DNA of 64,000 bases from Pseudomonas sp. 31-12. GTDB lineage: Bacteria; Pseudomonadota; Gammaproteobacteria; Pseudomonadales; Pseudomonadaceae. Positions 25,402 through 34,160 of the stretch are shown one piece after another. Each line of letters begins with the position of its first letter. Position 1 is the stretch's first letter. Where the stretch lies: NCBI RefSeq assembly GCF_003151075.1, contig NZ_CP029482.1, forward strand, positions 2,728,001 to 2,792,000, written 5' to 3'. Made by a program: the position numbers and the translations under genes. The notes under the pieces were generated by a model. That model did not search any database. It saw only the letters and a program-made list of their open reading frames with translations, and had not been told where the DNA came from.

Positions 25402-25423
25402 GGGGCGGCCGCGCGACCGCCCC
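25402..25423 (-). terminator. GC-rich hairpin after the 82-aa gene
   Basis: GGGGCGGTCGCGCGGCCGCCCC when read on the minus strand, ten bases past the stop codon at 25433. It may attenuate read-through into the gene at 24440. Confidence 0.5.
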
Positions 25424-25432
25424 ACCGTGGCC

Positions 25433-25681
25433 TCATGCCGCCGGGCTGCTCACCTTCGCGTCGGCCCAGACGAAGTTCCAGCTGGTTCGTTTGCCTTTGG
25501 CAATCTCGATCAGCTTGTTCTCATACACGGTGTGATTGACCGTGCCGGTGTAAGTCAGCTTCCGGGCCGCGTTGGTCCCGGTGACTTCCCCGGGTTTGCC
25601 GCCAGAGTCGGTCATGGCCTTTTTCATATCGGCTTCCGACGGGGCGCTGCTCTGGTTTTTTTCAACGGTTACGAAACTCAT
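25433..25681 (-). CDS. Hypothetical small protein, 82 aa
   Basis: Not recognised. Soluble and charged, with no signal peptide; starts MSFVTVEKNQ and has a beta-like centre (ARKLTYTGTVNHTVYENK). GGAAGAGGTG ribosome-binding site before ATG 25681, almost the same as that of the gene at 24440, and the pair is probably functionally linked. A 189-base gap with no feature I can identify separates it from the exported protein at 25871. Confidence 0.55.
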   Translation of the reverse strand: MSFVTVEKNQSSAPSEADMKKAMTDSGGKPGEVTGTNAARKLTYTGTVNHTVYENKLIEIAKGKRTSWNFVWADAKVSSPAA

Positions 25682-25870
25682 GGTGTCACCTCTTCCGTGA
25701 TGGGGGGATCGGTGGACTGCCGGGTCGAAACATTCTCGAACCGGCCAACACACCGAAGCCAATACTCTATTGGCCCGCCGGGCACCGCAGAAGTGACAAC
25801 ACGCTCGGTAAGGTAACAACGCGGATACAGCAAAAAGCGCGATGTAACGGCTACGTATCAGCCAGCGACA

Positions 25871-26296
25871 TCACTTCGCTTTCCAGTGCCCACCGCCCGA
25901 TTCGCAATCAATCTTCGATTGGTTCAAGTGTTCCGCGCCGTAGTAATAGGTGGTCACCTGGGCGTTGTCGGGGATGTTGAGCGACTTGCTGTTCTTGTCC
26001 TTGCTGGTGGAGTGAGGGTTGGCCAGGGATTCCTGGGTCAAGGTCGCGATGCAGGTGGCCTGGTAATGGTCGTCACACTGTTCGACTTTTTTCTTGGTGC
26101 TGCTGAGCATTTCCTTGCTTTCGTTGCTGCATGACCAATCGATGGCGTTCACCGGCATGCCTTCGTACTCATAACAGCTATGGGACTCGACCACCGGAAC
26201 GGAAGGACTTTGGGATCGGGTCAGGACGTCACAGCCTTCAGCGAATACCAGCGTGGGGCTCAGGCTGGCGAGCAGAAACAGCAGTCTACGGTTCAT
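25871..26296 (-). CDS. Hypothetical exported protein
   Basis: 141 aa with a signal peptide (MNRRLLFLLASLSPTLVFA, cleavage before EGC). The mature part has six Cys residues (in GCDVL, HSCYEY, WSCSNE, EQCDDH, ATCIAT and DCESGG), consistent with disulfides in the periplasm or outside the cell. It is hydrophilic and has no recognised domain. GAGAGGTAATCCC ribosome-binding region before ATG 26296; the longer frame to 26332 lacks one. Confidence 0.65.
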   Translation of the reverse strand: MNRRLLFLLASLSPTLVFAEGCDVLTRSQSPSVPVVESHSCYEYEGMPVNAIDWSCSNESKEMLSSTKKKVEQCDDHYQATCIATLTQESLANPHSTSKDKNSKSLNIPDNAQVTTYYYGAEHLNQSKIDCESGGGHWKAK

Positions 26297-26408
26297 CGGG
26301 ATTACCTCTCCAATGGCGCTGCTCAAGATCAAAGATCGGCGCTTATAGGGTTTCGAAAACGTGAAGAGGCGTGGGGTTCAATTCGTTTTGTGATCCCGCA
26401 GAAGGACT

Positions 26409-26432
26409 GCCCTCTCGCTCGCACGAGAGGGC
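26409..26432. terminator. Hairpin after the MHS transporter gene
   Basis: GCCCTCTCG-CTCGCA-CGAGAGGGC, nine-base-pair stem 12 bases past the stop of the gene at 26444. Confidence 0.65.
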
Positions 26433-26443
26433 AGGTGCCAGGC

Positions 26444-28120
26444 TCAGGTGTGATGAATCTCCCGATCCTTGGTTTCCGGCATGAAGCATATGCCCAGAAC
26501 GGCGGTCATCACGGCGATGACAATCGGGTACCAGAGGCCGTAGTAGATATCACCCGTGGCCGCGACCATGGCGAACGCCACTGTCGGCAGGAAGCCGCCG
26601 AACCAGCCGTTGCCGATGTGGTACGGCAGCGACATCGAGGTATAGCGGATGCGCGCCGGGAACAGTTCCACCAGCCAGGCGGCGATCGGGCCGTAGACCA
26701 TGGTCACGTAGATCACGAGGATGGTCAGGAGCAGCAGGACCATTGGGTAATTGGTCTTGGCCGGGTCGGCTTTCTCGGGGTAGCCGGCCTCTTTGAGCGA
26801 GGTGCCGAGGGCGGCGGTGAAGGCGTCGTTCTTGGCCTTGAAGTCGGCGGCCGGCATGCCGGTGCCCTCGAAGCTCTGGATCACCTTGTCGCCGATGCGT
26901 ACTTGCGCGACGGTGCCCGGTTCGGCTTTCTCGTTCTTGTAGGGGATGGCCCGCTTCGCCAGCACCGTCTTGGCGAGGTCGCAGGAGCTGGTGAATTTGG
27001 CCTTGCCCACCGGGTCGAACTGGAACGAGCACTGGTCGGGATCGGCGATCACCGTGACCGGGTTCTTCTCTTGCGCGACGAACACGTCGGGGTTTCCGTA
27101 TTGGGTCAACGCATGGAAGATCGGGAAGTAGGTCAGCGCTGCGATGATGCAGCCGGCCATGATGATGCCCTTGCGGCCGATGCGATCGGACAGGCTGCCG
27201 AAGATGACGAAGAACGGCGTGCCGATCAGCAGCGAGCCGGCAATCAGCAGGTTCGCGGTCTGTGGGTCGATCTTCAGCGTCTGCAGGAGGAAGAACAGCG
27301 CATAGAACTGCCCGGTGTACCAGACAACTGCCTGGCCAGCCGTACCGCCGAGCAGAGCCATGATGACGATTTTCAAGTTGTCCCAGCGGGCGAAGGATTC
27401 GGTCAGCGGCGCCTTCGAGGACTTGCCCTCAGCCTTCATTTTCACGAACACCGGCGACTCGCTCAGTTGCAAGCGGATGTACACCGAGACAATCAGCAGC
27501 AGGATCGACAGCAGGAACGGAATCCGCCAGCCCCAGGCCTCGAAGGCTTCGTTGCCGAGGATCGTCCGGCAAGCAAGGATCACCAGTAGGGAAAGGAACA
27601 GGCCCAGGGTCGCGGTGGTTTGAATCCACGAGGTGAAATAACCGCGTTTGCCTTTCGGCGCATGCTCGGCGACGTAGGTCGCCGCGCCGCCGTACTCGCC
27701 ACCCAGCGCCAGGCCTTGCAACAGGCGCAAGGTGATCAGGATGATCGGCGCCGCCACGCCGATCGTCGCGTAGCCGGGCAGAAAGCCCACGATGGCGGTG
27801 GAGATACCCATGATCACAATGGTGATGAGGAAGGTGTGCTTGCGCCCGATCATGTCGCCCAGTCGACCGAACACGATCGCGCCGAAGGGACGCACCGCGA
27901 AGCCCGCGGCGAACGCGAGCAGCGCGAAGATGAAGGACGTTGTCTCGTTGACGCCTGCGAAGAAGTGCTTGGCGATGATCGCGGCCAGGGAGCCGTAAAG
28001 GTAAAAGTCGTACCACTCGAATACGGTGCCCAGGGACGAGGCGAAGATAACCTTGCGCTCCTCCTTGGTGATGCCGTGGTGGGGCGCGCTGCCCGTGGAA
28101 GTGTTGTCGATTGCGGCCAT
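26444..28120 (-). CDS. MHS-type major facilitator with periplasmic Cys-pair insert
   Basis: 558 aa inner-membrane proton symporter of the metabolite:H+ symporter group: EWYDFYLYGSLAA in helix 1, GRLGDMIGRKHTFL in the 2-3 loop, GGEYGGAATYVAEHAP in helix 4 and PYHIGNGWFGGFLPT near the C-terminus. It is longer than usual (about 430 aa) because of roughly 100 extra residues between the eighth and ninth helices that contain two Cys in CSFQFDPVGKAKFTSSC. The transporter at 59906 shares the insert. Substrate unknown; organic acid or betaine-like compounds are usual for the group. Confidence 0.85.
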   Translation of the reverse strand: MAAIDNTSTGSAPHHGITKEERKVIFASSLGTVFEWYDFYLYGSLAAIIAKHFFAGVNETTSFIFALLAFAAGFAVRPFGAIVFGRLGDMIGRKHTFLITIVIMGISTAIVGFLPGYATIGVAAPIILITLRLLQGLALGGEYGGAATYVAEHAPKGKRGYFTSWIQTTATLGLFLSLLVILACRTILGNEAFEAWGWRIPFLLSILLLIVSVYIRLQLSESPVFVKMKAEGKSSKAPLTESFARWDNLKIVIMALLGGTAGQAVVWYTGQFYALFFLLQTLKIDPQTANLLIAGSLLIGTPFFVIFGSLSDRIGRKGIIMAGCIIAALTYFPIFHALTQYGNPDVFVAQEKNPVTVIADPDQCSFQFDPVGKAKFTSSCDLAKTVLAKRAIPYKNEKAEPGTVAQVRIGDKVIQSFEGTGMPAADFKAKNDAFTAALGTSLKEAGYPEKADPAKTNYPMVLLLLTILVIYVTMVYGPIAAWLVELFPARIRYTSMSLPYHIGNGWFGGFLPTVAFAMVAATGDIYYGLWYPIVIAVMTAVLGICFMPETKDREIHHT

Positions 28121-28449
28121 GAGTCTTCTCCGTCGTTCTTGTTATAGGCCGGAGTACCTAATACCTCTTTGCCGCACCCAGGCCCTTGGGCTGATGTCGT
28201 CGGATTACGGATTTCGCGAAGCATGCACACAGGTTGACGGCCTCGCATCGCTGCAAGGTTTCCTGAAGCATAATCGGCTTCGCGCAGATATCCACTCGCC
28301 ATCACTTTCAACCGCTGGATCAGGCCGCAGGGCTCACTTCGCAACCATTCGTTTAATCAATAATCACCATCAAGGAAGGCAAGTTCCGTTTTTCTGTCAT
28401 GAGAGGAGGATAGCGTCATACCAAAGTCGCCTCTGAAGGAACCTGCGCG
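28121..28449. other. Gene-free interval, divergent promoters
   Basis: 329 bases between divergent starts. No gene or clear repeat is visible; it should carry the promoters of the MHS transporter and of the exported protein at 28450. Confidence 0.4.
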
Positions 28450-29118
28450 ATGAGAATCTCTACCATGTTGGCCCTGGCCGCCGTTTTGACCGGCAGTGTT
28501 GCCGCCACCGCACCGGCCTACGCGGCTGACCCGTCCTGCCATTTCCTGCCGATGGCCGACAGCCCCGCCAGCTTGCAGCACACTCAATCGGTGGGCGTGC
28601 TCTACAGCGAAAACACCCTCAACACCCTCGAATACCTTGAGCAGTACCATTCTGTCGCACTGAACGGCGCGAAGAACCCTGCGCTGGATTCGCGCATCAG
28701 CAACGCCTTCGTCAACAGCTCCGATCCGAAGCGGGCGATCAACTGGCTGATGGGCTCGCTGCAAAAACAATTCGCTTCGGTGACCGTCTACGACAACCTC
28801 GACGCCGTGGTGCAAGCCCATCCCGATGTGGTGGTGATGCTGGACACCTACAATCGCCTGGTGTCAAAGCGCAACAACCAGGTCGAAGCGCGCTTCCTGG
28901 CCAAGTTCTACGACTCGAACCTGCAATACATCGGCAAGGCCGAAGGCTCACGTGAACAGCAGATGCCTTCGGTCTGGGTGCAAGGCAAAGCGGCCCCGGA
29001 GATTGCCGCGCAGATTGACCAGCAAAACATGGTGCAGGTGAATGCGTTGAAGCAGTTTGATGCGTCGTTGAAGGCGTTGGTGACGTCTGGTAATGGGGCG
29101 CAAGTCGCCAGCTACTGA
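28450..29118 (+). CDS. Hypothetical exported protein, 222 aa
   Basis: Signal peptide of 25 residues (cleavage after APAYA). The mature protein starts ADPSCHFLP with one Cys and includes a segment (SRISNAFVNSSDPKRAINWL, then FASVTVYDNLDAVVQAHPDV) reminiscent of small periplasmic lipoprotein-like domains that bind at the envelope, but I cannot name the family. An AAGGAACC ribosome-binding site precedes the ATG. Monocistronic. Confidence 0.65.
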   Translation: MRISTMLALAAVLTGSVAATAPAYAADPSCHFLPMADSPASLQHTQSVGVLYSENTLNTLEYLEQYHSVALNGAKNPALDSRISNAFVNSSDPKRAINWLMGSLQKQFASVTVYDNLDAVVQAHPDVVVMLDTYNRLVSKRNNQVEARFLAKFYDSNLQYIGKAEGSREQQMPSVWVQGKAAPEIAAQIDQQNMVQVNALKQFDASLKALVTSGNGAQVASY

Positions 29119-29190
29119 TGCACATTCAACGTGATCCGTTAATCCGCCAAATTTGTGAATTTTCCACATCGAGGTCTGACTGCGCACAAT

Positions 29191-29327
29191 CCTGTGGCGA
29201 GGGGGTTTACCCCCGTTCGGCTGCGCAGCAGTCGCAAATCCTGCGCACGCGGTTTATCTGAATAAATGCGGTGGCAGGTTTTGGGGCCGCTGCGCGACCC
29301 AACGGGGGCAAGCCCCCTCGCCACAGG
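29191..29327. repeat. REPIN, GTGGCGAGGG family
   Basis: Arms CCTGTGGCGAGGGGGTTTAC and AGCCCCCTCGCCACAGG around a GGCTGCGCAGCAG palindrome, between convergent genes at 28450 and 29400. Confidence 0.85.
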
Positions 29328-29399
29328 TTTTGTGTGCTCCCCTGCATTGAGGTATTGCCGCCCCCCTTGAGGCGGAGGTCGGACAGATGATTCTCGGAT

Positions 29400-30281
29400 C
29401 TAATCAAGCGCCGCGCTCATCAGGTGGCGCACGACCTGGGCCTCCACAGCGCCTTCCTCTCCACCTTCACGAAAAACCGCGCAACTCGCCGTGCGGCCGC
29501 CATCGACGCAGCGGTAGACCGCAACGACGCTGCCCGGTCCAGCTCCCGTGTGACCGCTCAAGGTGAGCCCACCCTCCACAGTGCCCTGCATCAAACCAAG
29601 GCCGTAACCCGGAGCAACCCAGGGACGTCCAGCCATCGGTCCGCCCAGCGTGCGTACGGTTTGCATCTCCCGCAGCAATGCTTGCGGCAACAGATCTCCA
29701 CCCAACAACCGGTCCAGGCACAGGGCCGCGTCAGCAAGCGAACCGACCAGCAAACCGTGATAGACCCAACCCGGATCGTAACTCGCGGCCGCTCCCATCT
29801 TCACGCCATCCAGATCGCCGCGCTTCGTGGCCAGGCGCACCCGCGATAAACCGAGAGGGGACAACACGCGTTGCGTCAGTGCTTCCTCAAGCGCGAGACC
29901 TGTCACGCGCTCAATGAGTCTGGCGATGTACAGGTAGCCAACGTTCGAATATCGCCAGCCGTCTCCCGGTGCATAGCGCAACCGGGCGGCATCCAGCCGC
30001 TGCAGCATTTCAGCGGCTGGCCAAGATGCCTCATGGCGAGAAACAGCGGCGTGGTAGTCAGCGAGTTCACCATAATCCGCCAACCCCGCCTCATGCCGCA
30101 GCAGTTGACGCAACGTGAAAGGACCTTCAGGCACAACATCGTCCAGACCGATCAATCCATCACGCACCAACGACAACGCCGCGGCGGCGAGCACCGTCTT
30201 GGTGAAACTCCACCACGGCACGGTTATGTCGGGCTGTTCAAGCGTGAGGAGTGAACCGTTTGAGACAAGGGCGAAATGCAT
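29400..30281 (-). CDS. Serine hydrolase, beta-lactamase/penicillin-binding-like
   Basis: 293 aa from ATG 30281 (alternative 30329). The SxxK nucleophile motif SFTK near residue 25 and the YxN motif YSNVGYLYIAR near residue 131 are present; SGHTGAGPGS near residue 242 stands for the third motif. It has no obvious signal peptide, so it may act in the cytoplasm as an esterase or peptidase rather than on antibiotics. Divergent from a DeoR regulator. Confidence 0.8.
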   Translation of the reverse strand: MHFALVSNGSLLTLEQPDITVPWWSFTKTVLAAAALSLVRDGLIGLDDVVPEGPFTLRQLLRHEAGLADYGELADYHAAVSRHEASWPAAEMLQRLDAARLRYAPGDGWRYSNVGYLYIARLIERVTGLALEEALTQRVLSPLGLSRVRLATKRGDLDGVKMGAAASYDPGWVYHGLLVGSLADAALCLDRLLGGDLLPQALLREMQTVRTLGGPMAGRPWVAPGYGLGLMQGTVEGGLTLSGHTGAGPGSVVAVYRCVDGGRTASCAVFREGGEEGAVEAQVVRHLMSAALD

Positions 30282-30395
30282 GGGGTGAATGCTCTCGATG
30301 GACGCGCCGGGGAGTTTGCCAGAAAACAAAACCGCGATTGTGTTTGCGCAGCGCTTTGGCTAATCTCGCACAAACACGCAAAATCAGGCACAAAC

Positions 30396-31184
30396 ATGCA
30401 AGATCAGCATTTGGCAAATGAGCTTCCTTCCGTGCGCCGGCAAAAAATCCTTCTGATTCTTGAGCGCGACGGCAAGGTCATGGCCTCGGAATTGAGCCAG
30501 CATTTCGCCGTTTCAGAAGACACCATTCGCCGCGACCTGTCGGAGCTGCACAGCGCCGGTCTGGTGCAACGCGTGCACGGTGGGGCGCTGCCTCGTCCCA
30601 AGGACACGGGCAAGGATTTCCTCACTCGGGTGGGTGAAACCGATGAGGTGAAAGTGCACCTCGCACAACTCGCCGCGCGACACGTCCGGGACGGTCAGAT
30701 CGTGATGTTCGATTCGGGAAGCACCACGCTGCAGATCGCCCGGTCCTTGCCTTCGACTATTTCCATCACGGCCATCACCACATCGCCGTTGACCGCGATC
30801 ACCCTCGCGGAATACCCAGGCATCAAGGTGATTCTGGCGGGTGGGCAACTTAACCTGGCGACGATGTCGGTCAGCGGTCACGAAACCGTGCGTTTGTTGC
30901 AGGGCATCAAGGCTGACGTGCTGTTTACCGGGGTGTGTGCGATTCATCCGGAGGTCGGCATCAGCTCGCTGCATTTTGATGAGGTGCCCGTGAAGCAGGC
31001 GCTGTTCGACAGTGCCTCTCAAGTGATCGCCGTCACCACGGCCGACAAACTGGGGGCGGTGGAACCGTACATCGTCGTGCCGTGCTCACGTTTGCATACC
31101 CTGATTACCGAGCGTCACGTGGCGTCGGGCGACATCGACGACTATCGCAAGCTGGGAATCGAAGTGGTGCAAGCGCACGCCTGA
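30396..31184 (+). CDS. DeoR/GlpR family transcriptional regulator
   Basis: 262 aa. N-terminal DeoR winged helix (residues 10-66, RRQKILLILERDGKVMASEL, VSEDTIRRDLSEL) and C-terminal sugar-phosphate-binding DeoRC domain with MFDSGSTTLQIAR and VLFTGVCAIHPEVGISS. Such proteins usually repress sugar or polyol genes and respond to a phosphorylated intermediate. No sugar gene adjoins it; the divergent serine hydrolase is the only close partner. ATG 30396 yields the normal family length. Confidence 0.88.
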   Translation: MQDQHLANELPSVRRQKILLILERDGKVMASELSQHFAVSEDTIRRDLSELHSAGLVQRVHGGALPRPKDTGKDFLTRVGETDEVKVHLAQLAARHVRDGQIVMFDSGSTTLQIARSLPSTISITAITTSPLTAITLAEYPGIKVILAGGQLNLATMSVSGHETVRLLQGIKADVLFTGVCAIHPEVGISSLHFDEVPVKQALFDSASQVIAVTTADKLGAVEPYIVVPCSRLHTLITERHVASGDIDDYRKLGIEVVQAHA

Positions 31185-31188
31185 GCGA

Positions 31189-31257
31189 TCAGCCATGCCC
31201 CAGCGCAATCGCAAACGACACCACGATCAAGCACGCAAACGCAAAATTGATGTTCAT
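31189..31257 (-). CDS. Possible 22-residue membrane peptide
   Basis: ATG 31257 to TGA 31189 encodes one hydrophobic helix, INFAFACLIVVSFAIALGHG at its end, five bases from the stop of the DeoR gene on the other strand. TGAAAGC-type weak ribosome-binding site. Small single-helix proteins are known in pseudomonads, but the call rests only on composition. Confidence 0.3.
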   Translation of the reverse strand: MNINFAFACLIVVSFAIALGHG

Positions 31258-31387
31258 GAAGCTTTCGCCCGAATTATCAGAGGTGGCGCCATCCTGAACT
31301 CGCCGCTGAAAAATAAAAAATTCGGCTTCATGATTTAAAAGATCGAAGCAATTGATAGCTGGGTCGCCCACACCTGCAAACAACCCC

Positions 31388-31471
31388 AAAGATCGCCGCC
31401 TCGTTTCACTCGACAGCTGCTACAAGCAACCGGTGTAGCAGCTGTCGAGTGAAACGAGGCTGCGATCTTTC
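31388..31471. repeat. Long palindrome, AAAGATCGC..GCTGTCGAGTGAAACGAGGC family
   Basis: Almost perfect arms of about 36 bases (CTCGTTTCACTCGACAGCTG and its complement) around a 9-base loop, flanked by AAAGATCG/CGATCTTT. A single half copy lies at 55571-55607 and a related half at 35621-35650. Confidence 0.85.
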
Positions 31472-31475
31472 GAAC

Positions 31476-32363
31476 TTAAATCAGGTATTTGTTGAACCAG
31501 GCCACTGTCCTGTCCCACGCGAGTTTCGCCGCGGCTTCATCGTAGCGAGGCGTGGAGTCGTTATGAAAACCGTGATTGCAGCCTGCATAAATGTAGGCCT
31601 CGTAGGTCTTGCCCGACGCTTTCAACGCTTTTTCATACGCCGGCCATCCTTCATTGATGCCCTTGTCCAGTTCACCGTAATGCAGCAGCAACGGTGCCTT
31701 GATTTTCGGCACATCCTCAGCCTTTGGCTGACGGCCATAAAAGGGCACGGCCGCCGCCAGTTCCGGGTAGGCCACCGCCGCCGCATTGGAAACGCCGCCG
31801 CCATAGCAGAACCCGGTAATGCCGACTTTCCCGGTGGTCTTGTCGTTTTTCATCAGCCATTCAATCGCCGCGAAAAAGTCATTCATCAGTTTTTCCGGGT
31901 CGACAGCCGCTTGTAATTCCTTGCCTTTTTCATCGTTGCCCGGATAGCCGCCCACCGAACTCAGGCCATCGGGGGCGAGGGCGATGAACCCTGCCTTGGC
32001 AACGCGTCGGGCGACGTCCTCGATGTAAGGATTGAGCCCACGGTTTTCATGCACCACCACCACCGCCGGCACCTTGCCGGTGGCTTTGGTCGGTCGCACC
32101 AGATAGCCGCGGACATTGCCGTGGCCCTTGGGCGATGGATAGGACATGTACTCGGCGAGGATGTCCGGGTCGGTGAATTCAACCTGCTCGGCGAGCGCGT
32201 AGTTCGGGCTCAGGGCGGCGAGGAGGGCGCTGGCCGTCAGACCGCCCAACGTGAACAGCGCCGCCCGATCAAGAAACTCGCGTCGGTTGATCTTGCCGTG
32301 CGCGTAGTAGTCGTAGAGCTCAAGCAATTCCGGGGCGAAGTCTTTGGCGGTGAGACGGTCCAT
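31476..32363 (-). CDS. Tat-exported dienelactone hydrolase family protein
   Basis: 295 aa alpha/beta hydrolase from ATG 32363. A twin-arginine signal, [16 protein letters not shown], starts at about residue 26 after a short cytoplasmic extension, so the enzyme is probably exported folded. Catalytic Cys in GFCYGGG near residue 181 and His in [10 protein letters not shown] near residue 265 fit the DLH family. The open frame continues upstream into a truncated LysR gene (32364-32891); the fusion is a by-product of gene decay, since the ATG here gives a normal YghX-type N-terminus. Confidence 0.85.
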   Translation of the reverse strand: MDRLTAKDFAPELLELYDYYAHGKINRREFLDRAALFTLGGLTASALLAALSPNYALAEQVEFTDPDILAEYMSYPSPKGHGNVRGYLVRPTKATGKVPAVVVVHENRGLNPYIEDVARRVAKAGFIALAPDGLSSVGGYPGNDEKGKELQAAVDPEKLMNDFFAAIEWLMKNDKTTGKVGITGFCYGGGVSNAAAVAYPELAAAVPFYGRQPKAEDVPKIKAPLLLHYGELDKGINEGWPAYEKALKASGKTYEAYIYAGCNHGFHNDSTPRYDEAAAKLAWDRTVAWFNKYLI

Positions 32364-32891
32364 GGGGGCGCTTCCCGTTGGTTCAGGATCTGAATCAGTA
32401 AAGCAGTGTTTGGCGCACGGGCTCAGTTTTCGAAGCACGACGCCAGAAAAACCCATCACCGCCTGCACCGACGGGGTGTGCCGGATATCGCTGTGCACCA
32501 CCAGCCAGACTTCACGCGCAAGGTCCGCACCCACAGTCTCCATCGCTTGCAAGCCGTAGTGCTCGCCCAGGAAGTATGGCAATGCCGCAACGCCGATGGT
32601 CGCCTGGATATTCAGATCATTGCTGTGCAGCAGGATCGGTCGATCGCCCACTTGTTGCTTGAGCCAGAGCTGTTGCGGAGTTTGCTCCATGGTCTGGTCG
32701 TAGGCGATGAAGGCCAGATCTTCCGGGGCTGTCTTGGCCAGATAGTCCGCCGAGCCGTACAGGTGGAACTGCACGGTCGCGACCTTGCGTGCCACCAGGT
32801 CCGGTTCCTTGGGCCGGCTCAGGCGTACGGCTATGTCGGCTTCGCGCCGCGACAATGAGGTGTGGGAAGCTGGCACCAGGTGAATAAACAT
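32364..32891 (-). pseudogene. LysR regulator remnant (C-terminal effector domain only)
   Basis: The in-frame stretch upstream of the hydrolase reads [16 protein letters not shown], then [20 protein letters not shown] and [20 protein letters not shown], typical of the second half of a LysR effector-binding domain. The helix-turn-helix and about the first 120 residues are missing. Beyond 32891 the homology stops and IS66-like sequence appears 140 bases on. It was probably the regulator of a neighbouring gene before truncation. Confidence 0.75.
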
Positions 32892-33029
32892 CGCCGCAGA
32901 GTCTTTGTTTAAACGTCCCCAAGGTTAGCGATTTCGCTCCACGCCCTTCGGCTTTCGATTACTGGGTTGACACAGTCAACTATGACCGTGCTGCCGAAAC
33001 GAAGATTGCTCAAAGCAAGCTCATTAGCG

Positions 33030-33100
33030 ACAGCACTCGCCCGTTGAGTCGGCAGGCGCGTGAGAACATCTTTCAGATAAGCATAGGGATCATAATGCAA
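33030..33100 (-). mobile_element. IS66 transposase C-terminal remnant
   Basis: DPYAYLKDVLTRLPTQRAS is the conserved end of IS66 TnpC. Only about 20 codons remain; no TnpA/TnpB, no intact ends. It lies between the LysR remnant and the truncated-looking end of the AraC gene at 33131. Confidence 0.75.
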
Positions 33101-33130
33101 AGGCAGGATCGAAATAATCAGGCCGCCACC

Positions 33131-34138
33131 TTATTTCCTGTCACGCCATCGACTTCGGGCATGCAGATAGGCAGTCAAATCGCTGTAGCCCAATTGAGCT
33201 GCAATCTCCGTTAACGACTCTCCTTGCAACTCAAGATGCAGTTCCAGTTCTGCACGAATCTGATCGAGTAATTGTCTGAAGGTCGTGCCTTGCTCTTCCA
33301 GGCGTCTGCGTAGAGTCCTGGGCGTCTGGTGCAGCGCCTTTGCCAGATTTTCCAGGTTAGGAGTTTCACCCCTCGCCAGAGAACGTCGCGCACCTTCGGC
33401 AACCTTGGCTGACCAGCCGCTGAAATTGCGATGCGCGGCAATTCGTCGATCTAGCTCCTGAGTCAATAACTCCAACATCCCGTGATGACGGGTCTGCATC
33501 GGCAGGCTCAAGCTTTGCGCATGGAAATAGAAGCAGTTAACCGGGCAGTCAAACTCGATACGGTCTCCAAACCACTGGGTGTATTGCTTGTAATACGGCG
33601 GACGCGAATGAACGAATTTTGCCAGAATCGGCTGCACATCCTGCCCCGTTCCACGTCGCAATTGCGCGATGGACATCACGCCGTAGTGTTCGATGACATA
33701 CCGCGCCAACTCTCCTGGTGCATCGACGCAAACCTCGATCCCGACGCCATTTTCATCATTCACCAACCTCACAATGTCTGTGTCCGATGCAAGCGGTGCG
33801 TACCGGGCCCAAAGGTGCATGGACGACAAAACGTCGGGGCTATACAGGCAAAGATAAGCCAGGACGTGCCAGTCCTGAGGCGTGAACAGCGCGAACAGTT
33901 TTAACCCGATAGCCGGATCAATGCGCGCCGCCTCGCGCCAAAGCTGATTCAGCTCGATCAGGCTGTAATCCGTGCTTTGTCGGGAAACCTGGCTGTCAAG
34001 GAAGCGCTCCAGCACTTGGCCCAGCTTGCCTCGATGAAAGCGCTGGGGCGGGCGATTGGCCGGTTCTAGCTCAATTCTGTCCATTTCGCGCATTGGGAAG
34101 GCTGACTCCTGAGTTTCTAATGACAAGGCATTGCCCAC
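33131..34138 (-). CDS. AraC family regulator, OruR/ArgR-like, C-terminus probably truncated
   Basis: 335 aa. An N-terminal ligand-binding domain (ELNQLWREAARIDPAIGLKL, VEFDCPV-like RIEFDCPVNCFYFHA) precedes an AraC DNA-binding domain (NLENLAKALHQTPRTLRRRL, then LTEIAAQLGYSDLTAYL). The last motif, normally SAFxRAFKRWTG plus a tail, reads LHARSRWRDRK and stops; WTG-like codons can be found in another frame, suggesting a small frameshift beside the IS66 scrap. It may still bind DNA weakly or be dead. Divergent from the hydroxylase gene at 34161 with only 22 bases between. Confidence 0.75.
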   Translation of the reverse strand: MGNALSLETQESAFPMREMDRIELEPANRPPQRFHRGKLGQVLERFLDSQVSRQSTDYSLIELNQLWREAARIDPAIGLKLFALFTPQDWHVLAYLCLYSPDVLSSMHLWARYAPLASDTDIVRLVNDENGVGIEVCVDAPGELARYVIEHYGVMSIAQLRRGTGQDVQPILAKFVHSRPPYYKQYTQWFGDRIEFDCPVNCFYFHAQSLSLPMQTRHHGMLELLTQELDRRIAAHRNFSGWSAKVAEGARRSLARGETPNLENLAKALHQTPRTLRRRLEEQGTTFRQLLDQIRAELELHLELQGESLTEIAAQLGYSDLTAYLHARSRWRDRK

Positions 34139-34160
34139 AAGGGCCTAAATCGAGAGTGCC

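Noticed and set aside
31476..32891. A 471-codon fused LysR/dienelactone hydrolase protein
   Set aside because: The N-terminal part is a truncated LysR effector domain without its helix-turn-helix. The hydrolase has its own ATG with a Tat signal at the normal distance, so the fusion is decay, not a new chimera.
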